A stretch of DNA of 64,000 nucleotides from Granulicella aggregans (GCF_014203275.1 NZ_JACHIP010000001.1:744001-808000), one strand, 5' to 3'. Shown: positions 8,813 through 18,317, counted from the first letter of the stretch. Notes: generated by a model not told the origin, from the letters alone. Numbers and translations are program-made.

Positions 8813-10927
8813 ATGATCGCTTCTACCTTACGTTGCTTCCTGCCATCGGGTTTAGATCTTGGAATCACAGCTTCCCTGCTCGGCTTAGCTTTGACAACCG
8901 CAGCTTCGGGGCAGACTCCGTCGCATCCTGTGTTGACGCCGCAGCCGCGTGAGATCCACGCCGAAGAGCGACTGCCAGTTCACTCTGCGCTTGTGACGGC
9001 TCCAGGAGGAGACGCAGAGGACAACTTCGCCGCGCACGATCTTGAGAAGATCCTGACTGAGCGTGGAGTCCTAGTGACGCCGGCGACAGGGGGCCCCGAC
9101 CTCACTGTCGCTCTGCTCCGGTCGGATTCAACCGCAGCAAGAAAGATGCTCAGCCAGAGCAAGCTTGCCTTCGATCCGGCGATGCACGATGAAGGCTACG
9201 TCCTGGTCTCCACTCCCGGTCATGTCGAGATCATCGGCGAGACCGCTGCGGGCGTTTTCTATGGCGTACAGACTCTGAAGCAGCTCGTCGAGTCCGACGG
9301 CGGAAGCAACAAGGTGTGGACGGGCACCATACGCGACTGGCCTGCAATGAAGTATCGCGGCGTTCACGACGACCTGGCCCGCGGCCCCATGCCCACGCTC
9401 GCCTTCCAGAAGCACCAGCTTGAGGTCTTCGCCGCACACAAGATCAACCTTTACTCCCCCTACTTCGAGCACACGCTGCAGTACGCGAGCGATCCGCTCG
9501 CCGCGCCTCCAGGAGCCTCGCTCACTCGTGCCGAATCGCAGGAGCTTGCGGCCTTCGCGCGCAGCCTGCATATCACCATCGTCCCGGAGCAGGAAGCGTT
9601 CGGCCATCTTCACCATGTCCTGAAATACGAGAAGTACGCGGACATCGCCGAGAGCCCGCACGGCCATGTGATCGCTCCCGGGCAGGCGGGCACTCTGCCG
9701 CAGATCAAAAACTGGTTTACCCAGATCGCCGAAGACTTCCCCAGCCCCTTCCTACACATCGGCGCGGACGAGACCTTCGAGCTGGGCACCGGCCGTACCA
9801 AGCCGGATGTCGACAAGCGCGGCCTCGGCCCCGTCTACGCGGACTTCCTCACTTCCATTCACAAGACTCTCTCGCCTCTGAATCGGCGACTGCTCTTCTG
9901 GGGAGACCTCGGCAGCAGCGACCCCGCCTCGGTTGCGCGTCTGCCCAAGGACATGATCGCCATCCCGTGGATCTACTGGCACCAGGACAACTACGACGCC
10001 AACATTACGCCGTTCAAGAAGGTAGGCATCGAGACCTGGGTCGCCCCCGGAGACGCCAATTGGCGCGTCGTCTATCCGCTCGGCAACACCGCGCTGGATA
10101 ACATCTCCGGCTTCGTCGAATCCGGACAGCGACTGGGCAGTACCGGCGAGCTGACTACCGTCTGGAACGATGATGGTGAGGGCCTCTTCAATCTTGACTG
10201 GTTCGGCGTCCTCTTCGGCGGCGCTGCCGGGTGGCAGCCCGGAAAGAGCGACGGCGCAGCCTACCAGGTGACCTTCGGCACCACGTTCTATGGCGACACA
10301 ACGGGCCGCATCGACGAGGCACAGCGCAATCTGATGGCTGCCGTCGACGGCCTCGATGTATCGGACGACACCTTCTGGCTCGACCCCTGGAGCGAGGCTG
10401 GGCGGAAGAAGGCTGCGAAGATTCGCGGCACGATTCCAAAGGCGCGTCTACAGGCAGAGCGAGCCATCGAGCTGATCGAGACCGTGCTTGCGACCGATCC
10501 TCACATCCGGGAGCGTGACGCCCTGCTTGCCATGGAGATGGCCGCACGGCGTATCGACTTCATCGGCATGAAGTTCCAGTTATCGGAGGAGATCAGCATC
10601 GCCTATGCCCGCGCTTACGCCCAGAAAGACGACAAGGCCCACGAGACCGAGACACGGGAGCTGCTCTATTCCATCAGCAGCATGAATGGCCGCTGCGAAG
10701 ATCTCCGCGACGGCTACTCGATGATCAAGAATCTCTACCGGGCAAGCTGGCTGGCGGAGAATCGTCCCTATTGGCTGGACAATGTGCTCGTCCGCTACGA
10801 CCTGCAGATTGAGAACTGGCAGCGGCGTGGCGACCAGATCAGTACGCTCATCGACCGCTGGCAGCAGGACAAAGTCCTGCCGACGGCGGAGGAGGCTGGA
10901 ATTCCTCCTCCGCCCACCCAGCCATAA
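8813..10927 (+). CDS. Exported beta-N-acetylhexosaminidase-type enzyme, GH20
   Basis: A 704-residue protein with a signal peptide (about 13-33) followed by the GH20 N-terminal alpha/beta domain (about 38-165, GYVLVSTPGHVEIIGETAAG) and the catalytic barrel. The HIGADETFELG block at about 315-325 carries the D319-E320 pair used for substrate-assisted cleavage of terminal GlcNAc or GalNAc. The C-terminal 250 residues are helical and longer than in many GH20 enzymes. The ribosome-binding site is poor (GAGGA 13 bases upstream), so the exact start is less certain. It probably supplies GlcNAc to the aminosugar genes that follow the regulator downstream. Confidence 0.85.
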   Translation: MIASTLRCFLPSGLDLGITASLLGLALTTAASGQTPSHPVLTPQPREIHAEERLPVHSALVTAPGGDAEDNFAAHDLEKILTERGVLVTPATGGPDLTVALLRSDSTAARKMLSQSKLAFDPAMHDEGYVLVSTPGHVEIIGETAAGVFYGVQTLKQLVESDGGSNKVWTGTIRDWPAMKYRGVHDDLARGPMPTLAFQKHQLEVFAAHKINLYSPYFEHTLQYASDPLAAPPGASLTRAESQELAAFARSLHITIVPEQEAFGHLHHVLKYEKYADIAESPHGHVIAPGQAGTLPQIKNWFTQIAEDFPSPFLHIGADETFELGTGRTKPDVDKRGLGPVYADFLTSIHKTLSPLNRRLLFWGDLGSSDPASVARLPKDMIAIPWIYWHQDNYDANITPFKKVGIETWVAPGDANWRVVYPLGNTALDNISGFVESGQRLGSTGELTTVWNDDGEGLFNLDWFGVLFGGAAGWQPGKSDGAAYQVTFGTTFYGDTTGRIDEAQRNLMAAVDGLDVSDDTFWLDPWSEAGRKKAAKIRGTIPKARLQAERAIELIETVLATDPHIRERDALLAMEMAARRIDFIGMKFQLSEEISIAYARAYAQKDDKAHETETRELLYSISSMNGRCEDLRDGYSMIKNLYRASWLAENRPYWLDNVLVRYDLQIENWQRRGDQISTLIDRWQQDKVLPTAEEAGIPPPPTQP

Positions 10928-10931
10928 GACC

Positions 10932-10955
10932 GGCCCTTTTCAAACTTAGAGGGCC
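10932..10955. terminator. Hairpin between convergent GH20 and DeoR genes
   Basis: Six-base arms GGCCCT and AGGGCC with a 12-base loop sit just after the GH20 stop, in the 60-bp gap between converging genes. A short ATCTTTT follows on the plus strand. It may work as a weak bidirectional terminator. Confidence 0.4.
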
Positions 10956-10987
10956 AGGGGATCTTTTGCTCGTCTTAGCAACATCCG

Positions 10988-11773
10988 CTAGGCGATGACC
11001 ACCTTTATTCCCTTCGCCTTCAAAGCCTTCACCAAGTCGGCAGGTACAGCCGAGTCCGTCACCAGCACATGGATCGCAGAGATGGGGCAGATCAACGCAG
11101 GGCTGACATGCCCAATCTTGCTCGAGTCCGCGACCACAATGACCTCCTTCGCCTGCCGCAGCATTGCGAGGGAGACGGTCGCTTCCTCCGTCTCAAGCGT
11201 CGTCACGCCGCGTTCGAGATCGAATCCCGTCACGCTGAGAAATGCTTTGTCCAGGTAGACGTCGCGGAGCGTATTCAAGGCCGGCTGCCCGGCCAGCGCA
11301 AAGGTCCACGCCCAGGCTAGCGAACCTCCGGTGAGCGTCGTCTTGATAGCCGGCTGATTGCAAAGTTCCATGCCGATGTTCAAAGCATTTGTAATCACGG
11401 AGATGCCGCGCCGATGCCGAAGTGACCTTCCGATCTGCGTCGTCGTCGTCCCGGCAGTCAGCCCGATCGTCTCCTTTTCGGCGATCAACTCGCTCGCGGC
11501 AAGCCCTATCCGCCGTTTTTCATCGGCCATGCGCAACTCGCGCGCCTGAAACGACGTATCGTGGCGGAATGGTTCGTACAGCAACTGTTCCACCAGCGTC
11601 GCTCCTCCGTGCGTGCGAAGTACTAATCCACGTTTCTCCAGCCGCGCAAGGTCCCGCCGGATGCTGGGGGCGGAGGTGCCAATCTGTTCCACCAGCTCTT
11701 GCACCGATATATCTCCGGCACGTAATAACGCCCGCATGATGCGGTCCGCGCGCACATCGATCTTCTTCGACAA
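10988..11773 (-). CDS. DeoR-family transcriptional regulator
   Basis: A 261-residue repressor-type protein. The N-terminal DeoR winged helix covers about residues 6-60 (RADRIMRALLRAGDISVQEL, SAPSIRRDLARLEKRGLVLRTHGGA), followed by the sugar-phosphate-binding DeoRC domain with GLTAGTTTTQIG and DKAFLSVTGFDLERGVTT. The start chosen is TTG at 11773, with GAGGAA 6 bases upstream and a normal family length; an ATG at 11851 has no ribosome-binding site and would add 26 residues. It is divergent from the SIS enzyme and kinase genes, whose phosphorylated product is the natural candidate effector. Confidence 0.85.
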   Translation of the reverse strand: MSKKIDVRADRIMRALLRAGDISVQELVEQIGTSAPSIRRDLARLEKRGLVLRTHGGATLVEQLLYEPFRHDTSFQARELRMADEKRRIGLAASELIAEKETIGLTAGTTTTQIGRSLRHRRGISVITNALNIGMELCNQPAIKTTLTGGSLAWAWTFALAGQPALNTLRDVYLDKAFLSVTGFDLERGVTTLETEEATVSLAMLRQAKEVIVVADSSKIGHVSPALICPISAIHVLVTDSAVPADLVKALKAKGIKVVIA

Positions 11774-11933
11774 AGTCCGTTCCTCTTCCCAATTGCTCCT
11801 GAATTGCCTGAGTTTAGCGTAAGCACCAAAAAAAGTTGGCGATCTCCGCATTTGGTTCCACGAAACGCAACCTATTATGATCGAATAGAGTTCAAATAGT
11901 CACTTTATCGATAACTGGGGGCAGCAGCACGCC

Positions 11934-13070
11934 ATGACGAGTTCCGTAAGCCCAACACCGTATCCGCACTGGATGCTTCGCGAGATTCACGAACAACCCG
12001 CTACTCTGGCGACAACCCTGGCCCGCTATGTGGACAGCAACGGCTTCCGCGCCGAGGCTTGCGATCCCATTCGCGGCTGGCTGCGCAACTGCGGCGGTGC
12101 GATTGTGATCGCCGCCAGCGGCTCCAGCCGTCATGCAGGCCTTGTGGCGGAGTTGTTGATCGAAGAGTTGAGCGGAATCGCGGTGGATGTCGAATACGCC
12201 AGCGAATACTCCTACAGCTCGGAGAAGGTGCGTCATCATGGCTCTGTCATGGTGATCTCGCAGTCCGGCGAGACTGCAGATACACTCGCGTCGCTTCGCA
12301 AGGCTCAAGGCAACGATCACGAGACCCTGGCGATCACCAACGTCGCCACATCCACCATGGCGCGTGAGGCGACCGTATCTTTTCCTACAGAGGCCGGTCG
12401 CGAGCGTGCCGTACCCGCCACGAAGAGCTTCACGGCACAGTTGCTGAATCTCTATCTGCTCGCGCTTCTAGCGGGCGAGGTCGAGGACAAGCTGCTGCCG
12501 GAGCAGGTTGAAGATCGGCTCTCCGAACTCCGCGATCTTCCCGCAAAAATTGCCGCCCAACTCGATGCTTGGGAGTGCTCCGTTCGCGAGATCGCTACCC
12601 ACTACGGCACAGCGCAAAGCTTCCTTTTCCTCGGCCGCAGCGTCCACAATCCAATCGCCCGAGAGGGCGCGCTAAAGCTCAAAGAGTCCGCCTACCTGCA
12701 CGCCGAAGGCTACCCCAGTGGCGAGTTGAAGCACGGCCCTAACGCTCTCGTCAGTGAGCAGACGCCACTGGTGATGGTGGCCACCGTGGACCACTCCGAC
12801 CCGGACTCCGAGCTTCGTTACGAGAAGGTCGTTCAGTTGATGCGCGACATGCGTGAACAGGGTGCGCGCATCCTCGCAATCGCCAACACTGGTGATAGCG
12901 AAGTTGCGCAACTTGCGAACAACACGATCTTCGTGGAAGAGGCCTCCGAGGCTCTGCTGCCCCTATGCGAGGTCATCCCCATGCAGCTATTCTCGTACTT
13001 CATGGCGATCAACAACGGGATCGACGTAGACAATCCGCGCAACCTGACCAAGGCCGTATTGGCGGAGTAG
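11934..13070 (+). CDS. SIS-domain aminosugar-6-phosphate deaminase/isomerase (NagB-II/AgaS type)
   Basis: A 378-residue cytoplasmic protein with two SIS domains and no glutaminase domain. It starts like the isomerase half of GlmS (MLREIHEQP) and shows the sugar-phosphate motifs ISQSGETADT (about 107-116), PATKSFTAQ, EGALKLKESAYLHAEGYPSG plus ELKHGP, and the C-terminal DVDNPRNLTKAV. Proteins with this layout convert glucosamine-6-phosphate to fructose-6-phosphate and ammonia (NagB-II) or act on related aminosugar phosphates. The kinase gene begins 22 bases after its stop, which supports GlcNAc/GlcN catabolism. The ribosome-binding site is weak; a start at 11973 is possible. Confidence 0.8.
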   Translation: MTSSVSPTPYPHWMLREIHEQPATLATTLARYVDSNGFRAEACDPIRGWLRNCGGAIVIAASGSSRHAGLVAELLIEELSGIAVDVEYASEYSYSSEKVRHHGSVMVISQSGETADTLASLRKAQGNDHETLAITNVATSTMAREATVSFPTEAGRERAVPATKSFTAQLLNLYLLALLAGEVEDKLLPEQVEDRLSELRDLPAKIAAQLDAWECSVREIATHYGTAQSFLFLGRSVHNPIAREGALKLKESAYLHAEGYPSGELKHGPNALVSEQTPLVMVATVDHSDPDSELRYEKVVQLMRDMREQGARILAIANTGDSEVAQLANNTIFVEEASEALLPLCEVIPMQLFSYFMAINNGIDVDNPRNLTKAVLAE

Positions 13071-13092
13071 CGATCTCGAAGGGAATTCTGTA

Positions 13093-14007
13093 ATGAGCCT
13101 GTTTCTTGCCGTTGATGCCGGCGGAACCAAGACCGATTATCTGGTTGCGGATGACACGAGCGTGCTGGCGCGCGTGCGCGGCGGCACCATCAAGCGCATG
13201 CGCGCCAACGCCGAGACGACCGCGCAGAATCTTGAGCAAGCACTTGCGGAGCTTGCTGCCGTCTCTGGCATCTCCATGCAGTCCATCACGCGAACCTGCA
13301 TCGGCACCGCTGGCGAGACAGTTCCCCTGGTCGTGGACTGGCTGCGCGATAGCTTCGGCAAGCACGTCTCTGGCGGCTTGATTCTGCTTGGTGACGTGGA
13401 GATTGCGCTCGATGCGGCGTTTCCCGGACAGCCGGGCGTTGTTGTGCTCGCGGGAACGGGCTCGAATGTCGCTGCCCGCGACGGTAATGGCGTGGTTACC
13501 ACCGCTGGCGGATGGGGTCCTGCCCTTGCGGACCAAGGCTCGGGTCACAGGATCGGACTGGAAGCATTGCGCGCGCTTTTTCTCTCCATCGATGAAGAGC
13601 GTCCCACGCGGCTGCTGGCTGCGGTACTTCAGCTCTGGCATCTCGGCTCGGTGGAAGAGATCGTGGCCTTCGCCAACACCATCCCGGCACCGGACTTTTC
13701 TCAGTTGGCTAAGGGCGTTCTGAGGGTCGCCCAAGAAGGCGATGCTGTAGCGCAGGCAGTACTGGAAAAAGAAGGTGCCGACCTCGCCTATCTTGCCTGC
13801 CTCTTGATTGCCCGGATGAGAAAGTCTCCGAGCCACGCATCGCTGGTGCCTCCACTTGCGTTTACCGGTTCGATCATGGAGAACGTTCTGCCCGTGCGTA
13901 GCGCCCTGGTAGCAGCGGTGGATCGCGAGTACCCAGGCATAGCAACGCTCGATGGCGTCGTAGATCCCATCGCCGGGGCGTTGTGGCGCGCCCGGCGTGG
14001 GTACTGA
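13093..14007 (+). CDS. N-acetylglucosamine kinase-like (BadF/BadG ATPase family)
   Basis: A 304-residue ASKHA-fold kinase. The phosphate-binding FLAVDAGGTKTDY is at the N-terminus (about 4-16), a second phosphate loop GDVEIALDAA and the adenosine-type VVLAGTGSNVAARD are about 98-130, followed by GGWGPALADQGSGHRIGLEA. This is the BadF/BadG/BcrA/BcrD ATPase family that includes eukaryotic and bacterial GlcNAc and glucosamine kinases. AAGGGA precedes the ATG by a normal distance. It lies directly behind the SIS enzyme; together they could take intracellular GlcNAc or GlcN to fructose-6-phosphate. No GlcNAc-6-phosphate deacetylase is in the window. Confidence 0.8.
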   Translation: MSLFLAVDAGGTKTDYLVADDTSVLARVRGGTIKRMRANAETTAQNLEQALAELAAVSGISMQSITRTCIGTAGETVPLVVDWLRDSFGKHVSGGLILLGDVEIALDAAFPGQPGVVVLAGTGSNVAARDGNGVVTTAGGWGPALADQGSGHRIGLEALRALFLSIDEERPTRLLAAVLQLWHLGSVEEIVAFANTIPAPDFSQLAKGVLRVAQEGDAVAQAVLEKEGADLAYLACLLIARMRKSPSHASLVPPLAFTGSIMENVLPVRSALVAAVDREYPGIATLDGVVDPIAGALWRARRGY

Positions 14008-14085
14008 TCTCAAACCTGAAGTCGAGCGGATACTGCACAATGGTGTCGACCAGAGATCTTCTGAACTTTTCGATTTAGGAGCCAA

Positions 14086-16713
14086 ATGCGTCGCTGCCTT
14101 CTTCCTGCAGTCCTCCTCACAGCCTCCGTCATGATCCAGTCTGCCGGAGCTCAAAACTCCTGCTCGAAGAACCTGGCGCCGAAGGCCATCGACGGCCACA
14201 TCGACACCATCATCCGGCAGATGACCATCGATGAGCGGATCGAGCAACTCCAGGACCGCGCTCCCGCGATTCCCCGTCTCGGCATACACGCTTACAACTG
14301 GTGGAACGAGGGGCTGCATGGCCTGGCGCGCGATGGCTATGCAACGGTCTTTCCGCAGGCGATCGGACTTGCCGCGACATGGGACGCGGAGCTATTGCAC
14401 AGCGTCGGCGACACAGTCGCCACGGAGGCCCGCGCGAAGTTCAGCCAACACGCCCGCTACGATTCGCCGCGCTACGGCGGCCTCACACTATGGTCGCCCA
14501 ACATCAACATCTTCCGCGATCCGCGCTGGGGCCGAGGCCAGGAGACCTACGGTGAAGATCCCTTCCTGACCGCGACGCTAGGGACAAACTTCGTGCAAGG
14601 CGTGCAGGGCAACGACGCCTTTTACCTGAAGGCGAATGCTACGCCGAAGCACTTCGTCGCACACAGCGGACCAGAACAAGGCCGTGACAGCTTCAACGCA
14701 AAGGTCTCGCCTCACGACCTCGCCGATACCTACCTTCCTGCCTTTCATGAAGTGACCACGCAAGGTAAGGCGGCTGCCTTGATGTGCTCCTACAACGCGA
14801 TCAGTGGGACCCCTTCCTGCGCGAACTCCAGCCTGTTGCAGGCACGTGTCCGCGATCTCTGGCACTTCAACGGCTACGTCGTTTCGGACTGCGACGCCGT
14901 CGGAAACATTACCGAGTATCAGCACTACACGGCGGACGCCGCGCACGGCACGGCGGCTGCTCTGAACGCCGGTGTCGACCTCGACTGCGGCAGCTCGTAC
15001 CTCGCACTCAAGCAGGCATACGCGCAGAAACTCGTGACAGAAGAAACCATCAATCGCTCGCTGCATCGGCTGCTGCTTGCGCGCTTCCGGCTCGGGATGA
15101 TGGACCCCCTCGGCTGCTCGCCTTACGACAGCATCAGCAAGTCCGATCTCGACACGACGAAAAGTCGCGCGCTTGCTCTTCGCGCCGCAGAGGAGTCGGT
15201 TGTGCTGTTGCACAACGATGGCACGCTGCCCATCAAATCCTCTGAGCAACGCATTGCAGTAGTGGGACCGACAGCCAACATGCTGAAGGTGCTGGAGGCA
15301 AACTATCACGGGACCGCCTCGCAGGGCATGACACCTCTCGAAGGGCTGCGTGAAAGTTTCAAGACGGTTCAATATGCGCAGGGCAGCCTGCTCGCACCTG
15401 GCGTTACCGCGCCTATCCCGGACACCGCGTTTCACATCGGTGTCGAGCAACACTCTCTCGCGGGTCTCGTCGCAGAGTACTTTCCCACAACGTCAATCTC
15501 AGGTGAACCGCTCGTCACCAGCATCGTCGACAACGTCGATCTGGACCTGGACCGCGTCGGCCCTGATCCAAAGATCGTGACGCCGCACTACTCCGCGCGC
15601 TGGCACGGATACTTCTTCCCTCCAGCCGCGGGCGACTACACGATTCGCGTCAACATGGAACGCTGCTGGGACTGCACCGCACATGACCACTTCCGCCTCT
15701 TCCTCGACGGCAAGCTACAGATCAAAAACAACAGCGAGAAGTTCGACACCGACCGAGTGAAGCTGCACTTTGCCGATACCGCACCACATGAGATCAAGCT
15801 GGAACTCGAGCACATCGGCGAAGACGAAGGCATCGCGCTCGAGTGGGAGCCGCCCGCCGATGCACTCCTCAACGAAGCCGTGGCCGCAGCCCGCGATGCC
15901 GATTCCATCATCGCCTTTGTCGGCCTCTCGCCCGATCTCGAGGGCGAAGCTCTGCAGGTTCACCTCGATGGCTTCGCCGGTGGCGATCGCACCAGCCTCG
16001 ATCTGCCAGCGGCGCAGATGACTCTTCTCAAGCGGCTCGCCGAACTGCGTAAGCCGCTGGTTGTGGTGCTTACTTCGGGCTCCGCGGTATCGCTCGATCC
16101 CGGCAAGATCGGAGCCTCCGCTCTGCTCGAGGCCTGGTATCCGGGCGAGGAGGCGGGACACGCGATTGCCAACATCCTCACCGGGCGCGCGAATCCCTCG
16201 GGCCGGCTTCCGGTCACGTTCTATCGAGGCGTGGCAGACCTGCCCGCCTTCGACGACTACAGCATGTCCCGCCGGACATACCGATACTTCAGTGGCCCTG
16301 TGCTTTATCCCTTTGGATACGGCCTTAGCTACACGCTGTTCACCTATGGTGTGCCGCACCTCGGCGGGAGCACACTCGCGGCAGGTAAGCCTCTCGATGT
16401 GACGGTGAGGATAAGTAACACCGGTAAGGTTGCAGGCACGGAAGTGGTGGAGCTCTATCTGGCTCCTCCCCAGTTTCCAGGAGCACCGCATCTCGCTCTG
16501 GCTGGGATACAGCGCGTCGATCTCGGTGTCGGGAAGTCGCGCGAGATCACCTTCACCGTCGATCCTGCCCACCTCAGCTTCGTCGACGCGCAAGGACATC
16601 GCAGCATTCGTCCAGGCCTCTACCGCCTTTTCATCGGCGGAGCGCAGCCAGACCTTGCGGTTAACACCGGTGTCGCCTTCACGATCGCTGGCACGAAGTC
16701 CATGGACTTCTAA
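14086..16713 (+). CDS. Exported GH3 beta-glycosidase with PA14 insert (xylosidase-like)
   Basis: An 875-residue secreted GH3 enzyme. Signal peptide to about SAGAQ; the (beta/alpha)8 domain includes YNWWNEGLHGLARDG (about 70-84), WSPNINIFRDPRWGRGQETY (about 136-155) and VVSDCDAV with nucleophile D about 268. A PA14-type insert lies about 445-585 (LAGLVAEYFP, ARWHGYFFPPAAGDYTIRV), then the second domain and a C-terminal fibronectin-like domain. The WNE-LHG-ARDG pattern resembles bacterial beta-xylosidases and arabinosidases of GH3; in this neighbourhood the core beta-1,2-xylose of plant N-glycans is a possible substrate, but beta-glucosidase activity cannot be ruled out. TTAGGAG gives a good ribosome-binding site; it probably shares transcripts with the two genes upstream. 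Confidence 0.85.
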   Translation: MRRCLLPAVLLTASVMIQSAGAQNSCSKNLAPKAIDGHIDTIIRQMTIDERIEQLQDRAPAIPRLGIHAYNWWNEGLHGLARDGYATVFPQAIGLAATWDAELLHSVGDTVATEARAKFSQHARYDSPRYGGLTLWSPNINIFRDPRWGRGQETYGEDPFLTATLGTNFVQGVQGNDAFYLKANATPKHFVAHSGPEQGRDSFNAKVSPHDLADTYLPAFHEVTTQGKAAALMCSYNAISGTPSCANSSLLQARVRDLWHFNGYVVSDCDAVGNITEYQHYTADAAHGTAAALNAGVDLDCGSSYLALKQAYAQKLVTEETINRSLHRLLLARFRLGMMDPLGCSPYDSISKSDLDTTKSRALALRAAEESVVLLHNDGTLPIKSSEQRIAVVGPTANMLKVLEANYHGTASQGMTPLEGLRESFKTVQYAQGSLLAPGVTAPIPDTAFHIGVEQHSLAGLVAEYFPTTSISGEPLVTSIVDNVDLDLDRVGPDPKIVTPHYSARWHGYFFPPAAGDYTIRVNMERCWDCTAHDHFRLFLDGKLQIKNNSEKFDTDRVKLHFADTAPHEIKLELEHIGEDEGIALEWEPPADALLNEAVAAARDADSIIAFVGLSPDLEGEALQVHLDGFAGGDRTSLDLPAAQMTLLKRLAELRKPLVVVLTSGSAVSLDPGKIGASALLEAWYPGEEAGHAIANILTGRANPSGRLPVTFYRGVADLPAFDDYSMSRRTYRYFSGPVLYPFGYGLSYTLFTYGVPHLGGSTLAAGKPLDVTVRISNTGKVAGTEVVELYLAPPQFPGAPHLALAGIQRVDLGVGKSREITFTVDPAHLSFVDAQGHRSIRPGLYRLFIGGAQPDLAVNTGVAFTIAGTKSMDF

Positions 16714-16717
16714 CCTC

Positions 16718-18163
16718 CTAGCGCAGCAACTGCGGCCTTTCAGCGGCCACCTTCAACACCAACTCACCAAAGAGCGTATTGGCCCAGGCAAACCAGGGCC
16801 GCGTGAACTTCTTGATGTCGTCCTTGTTGTAGCTTTCATGAATGAAGTTCGTACCCGCCGCAGATGCCAGCAACATCGCGAGCGAACGGTGGGTCTCCGC
16901 ATCATTATTTGAAGTCAGCGCATAGACTATCTGCGACATCGGCCAGATCATCGGCCTGCCCTCATGGGGGCCGCCGATGCCCTCGCCAGCACTGCCCTTG
17001 AAGAACCACGGATTCCGCTCGCTCCACACGAAGGCTCGCGTTCGCGCGTAGAGCGCCTTATCTGGCGAACTCGCAAGGTACGGAAGCCCCAGCAGACTCG
17101 GTACGTTGGCGTCGTCCATAAGCAACTGGCTACCGAAGCCATCGACCTCATAAGCCCAGATAGTTCCCTGGGTTGTCGGTACCACCGCGTACTGCTTCAA
17201 GGCGGCTTCCACCTCAGAAGCAAGTGCTTCGGCGCGGTTCGCAAGCGCGGCATCATGCAGCACAGAATTAGCTAGCTCAGCCATCTGCCGCAACGACGTC
17301 ACCGCGAAGAGATTCGAAGGCACCAGGAAGGGAAAGATGCATGCATCGTCCGAGGGCCTGAAGCCAGAAGCGATCAATCCCACCGGCTTCACCGGGTTGC
17401 CATAGCCTTCAGCAGGCAGAGTCTCCGTCGAGATTGGGGACGTCCGCTGGAATTTATACGGGCCATCGGCTTGTTTGCGCTGCTGTTCCTGCATCGTCTG
17501 CACTACCCGCTCCATCGCTTGTTTCCACGCGGCATCGAACGGCTTTATGTCCCCGGTCTGTTTCCAGTAGCCATGCGCTAGACGTATGGGATAGCAGATC
17601 GAGTCGAGCTCGTACTTGCGCTCGCCAACGCCCTGCTTCATCGTAGTCAGGTCTTTTGTGCTCCAACTCAGAGGCGGTGCGTTAAGGTCTGCCATAAAGG
17701 CGTTCGCATACGTGTCGATCAAGAGGCAGCGCGTCTGCCGCCGAATGACGCCCTCAAGCAGCGCCCGGAGCGCGGGGTCCTTCTTTGCCAGAGGCAGATA
17801 TGGCCATACCTGCGCGGAGGAGTCCCGCAGCCACATCGCGGCTATGTCGCCCGTGATGACTGCCGTGTCCGGCCTGCCTTCGAAGGTCCCAGGTCGAACC
17901 GTTGTGTCGAGCGTGTTCGGGAAGCAGTTCGCAAAGAGTAGGGCCAGCGCGGGGTCACCGATCTTTCGGCTTGTTTCGGTAATCGTCTCTTCCACGACCG
18001 CGCTCTGGAAGCGGCGGTCGGCTACCTTCGGCCGTCCACCCGCCGGATCAAAGGAGGTGAGGTCCGGGGTCTGAGCAAATGCCGCTGCTCCCCGAAGACC
18101 CGCGTTAGCGACGACCGCGGCTCCAGACTTTATAGCGAACCGGCGCGTCCATAAATGATCCAT
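16718..18163 (-). CDS. Tat-exported GH125 exo-alpha-1,6-mannosidase-like enzyme
   Basis: A 481-residue protein of the GH125 family (metal-independent alpha-mannosidases, formerly DUF1237). The N-terminus has a twin-arginine signal (TRRFAIKSGAAVV). The family block ITGDIAAMWLRDSSAQVWPY is at about 103-122, LLIDTYANAFM follows, and YELDSICYPIRLAHGYWKQT and NPWFFKGSAGEGIGGPH also fit. Known GH125 members are inverting exo-alpha-1,6-mannosidases trimming N-glycans. The ATG at 18163 follows AAGGGG with an 8-base spacer; a GTG ten codons upstream was rejected. It is divergent from a GH92 mannosidase and converges on the GH3 gene with only 4 bp between stops. Confidence 0.88.
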   Translation of the reverse strand: MDHLWTRRFAIKSGAAVVANAGLRGAAAFAQTPDLTSFDPAGGRPKVADRRFQSAVVEETITETSRKIGDPALALLFANCFPNTLDTTVRPGTFEGRPDTAVITGDIAAMWLRDSSAQVWPYLPLAKKDPALRALLEGVIRRQTRCLLIDTYANAFMADLNAPPLSWSTKDLTTMKQGVGERKYELDSICYPIRLAHGYWKQTGDIKPFDAAWKQAMERVVQTMQEQQRKQADGPYKFQRTSPISTETLPAEGYGNPVKPVGLIASGFRPSDDACIFPFLVPSNLFAVTSLRQMAELANSVLHDAALANRAEALASEVEAALKQYAVVPTTQGTIWAYEVDGFGSQLLMDDANVPSLLGLPYLASSPDKALYARTRAFVWSERNPWFFKGSAGEGIGGPHEGRPMIWPMSQIVYALTSNNDAETHRSLAMLLASAAGTNFIHESYNKDDIKKFTRPWFAWANTLFGELVLKVAAERPQLLR

Positions 18164-18219
18164 CTCGACTACCCCTTCACCTTCGTACTTCACTTCTGTT
18201 AATCATCGCCGCGCGAGAC

Positions 18220-18235
18220 ATGTGACCGACCACAT
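18220..18235. promoter_or_regulatory. Inverted repeat in the GH125/GH92 divergent promoter
   Basis: ATGTG and CACAT arms are separated by 6 bases. The site is about 56 bp upstream of the GH125 start and could be an operator, but arms this short occur by chance. Confidence 0.25.
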
Positions 18236-18246
18236 CTGCCTATTAA

Positions 18247-18258
18247 GATAACGTTGTC
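18247..18258. promoter_or_regulatory. LacI-family-like operator between the two mannosidase genes
   Basis: GATAACGTTGTC is palindromic at 10 of 12 positions around a central CG, the pattern LacI/GalR-type regulators bind. It lies 60 bp before the GH92 start and 84 bp before GH125. No LacI-type gene is in the window, so the regulator would be encoded elsewhere. Confidence 0.45.
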
Positions 18259-18317
18259 ATTTTGCCTGATAATGATTATGTCGCATTAAGTTACCGCATC
18301 CCCGGAGTCTATATCCC

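Noticed and set aside
13009..14319. 436-codon minus-strand frame over the kinase and GH3 start
   Set aside because: Spans two real genes and their spacer in antisense; translation shows no family pattern.
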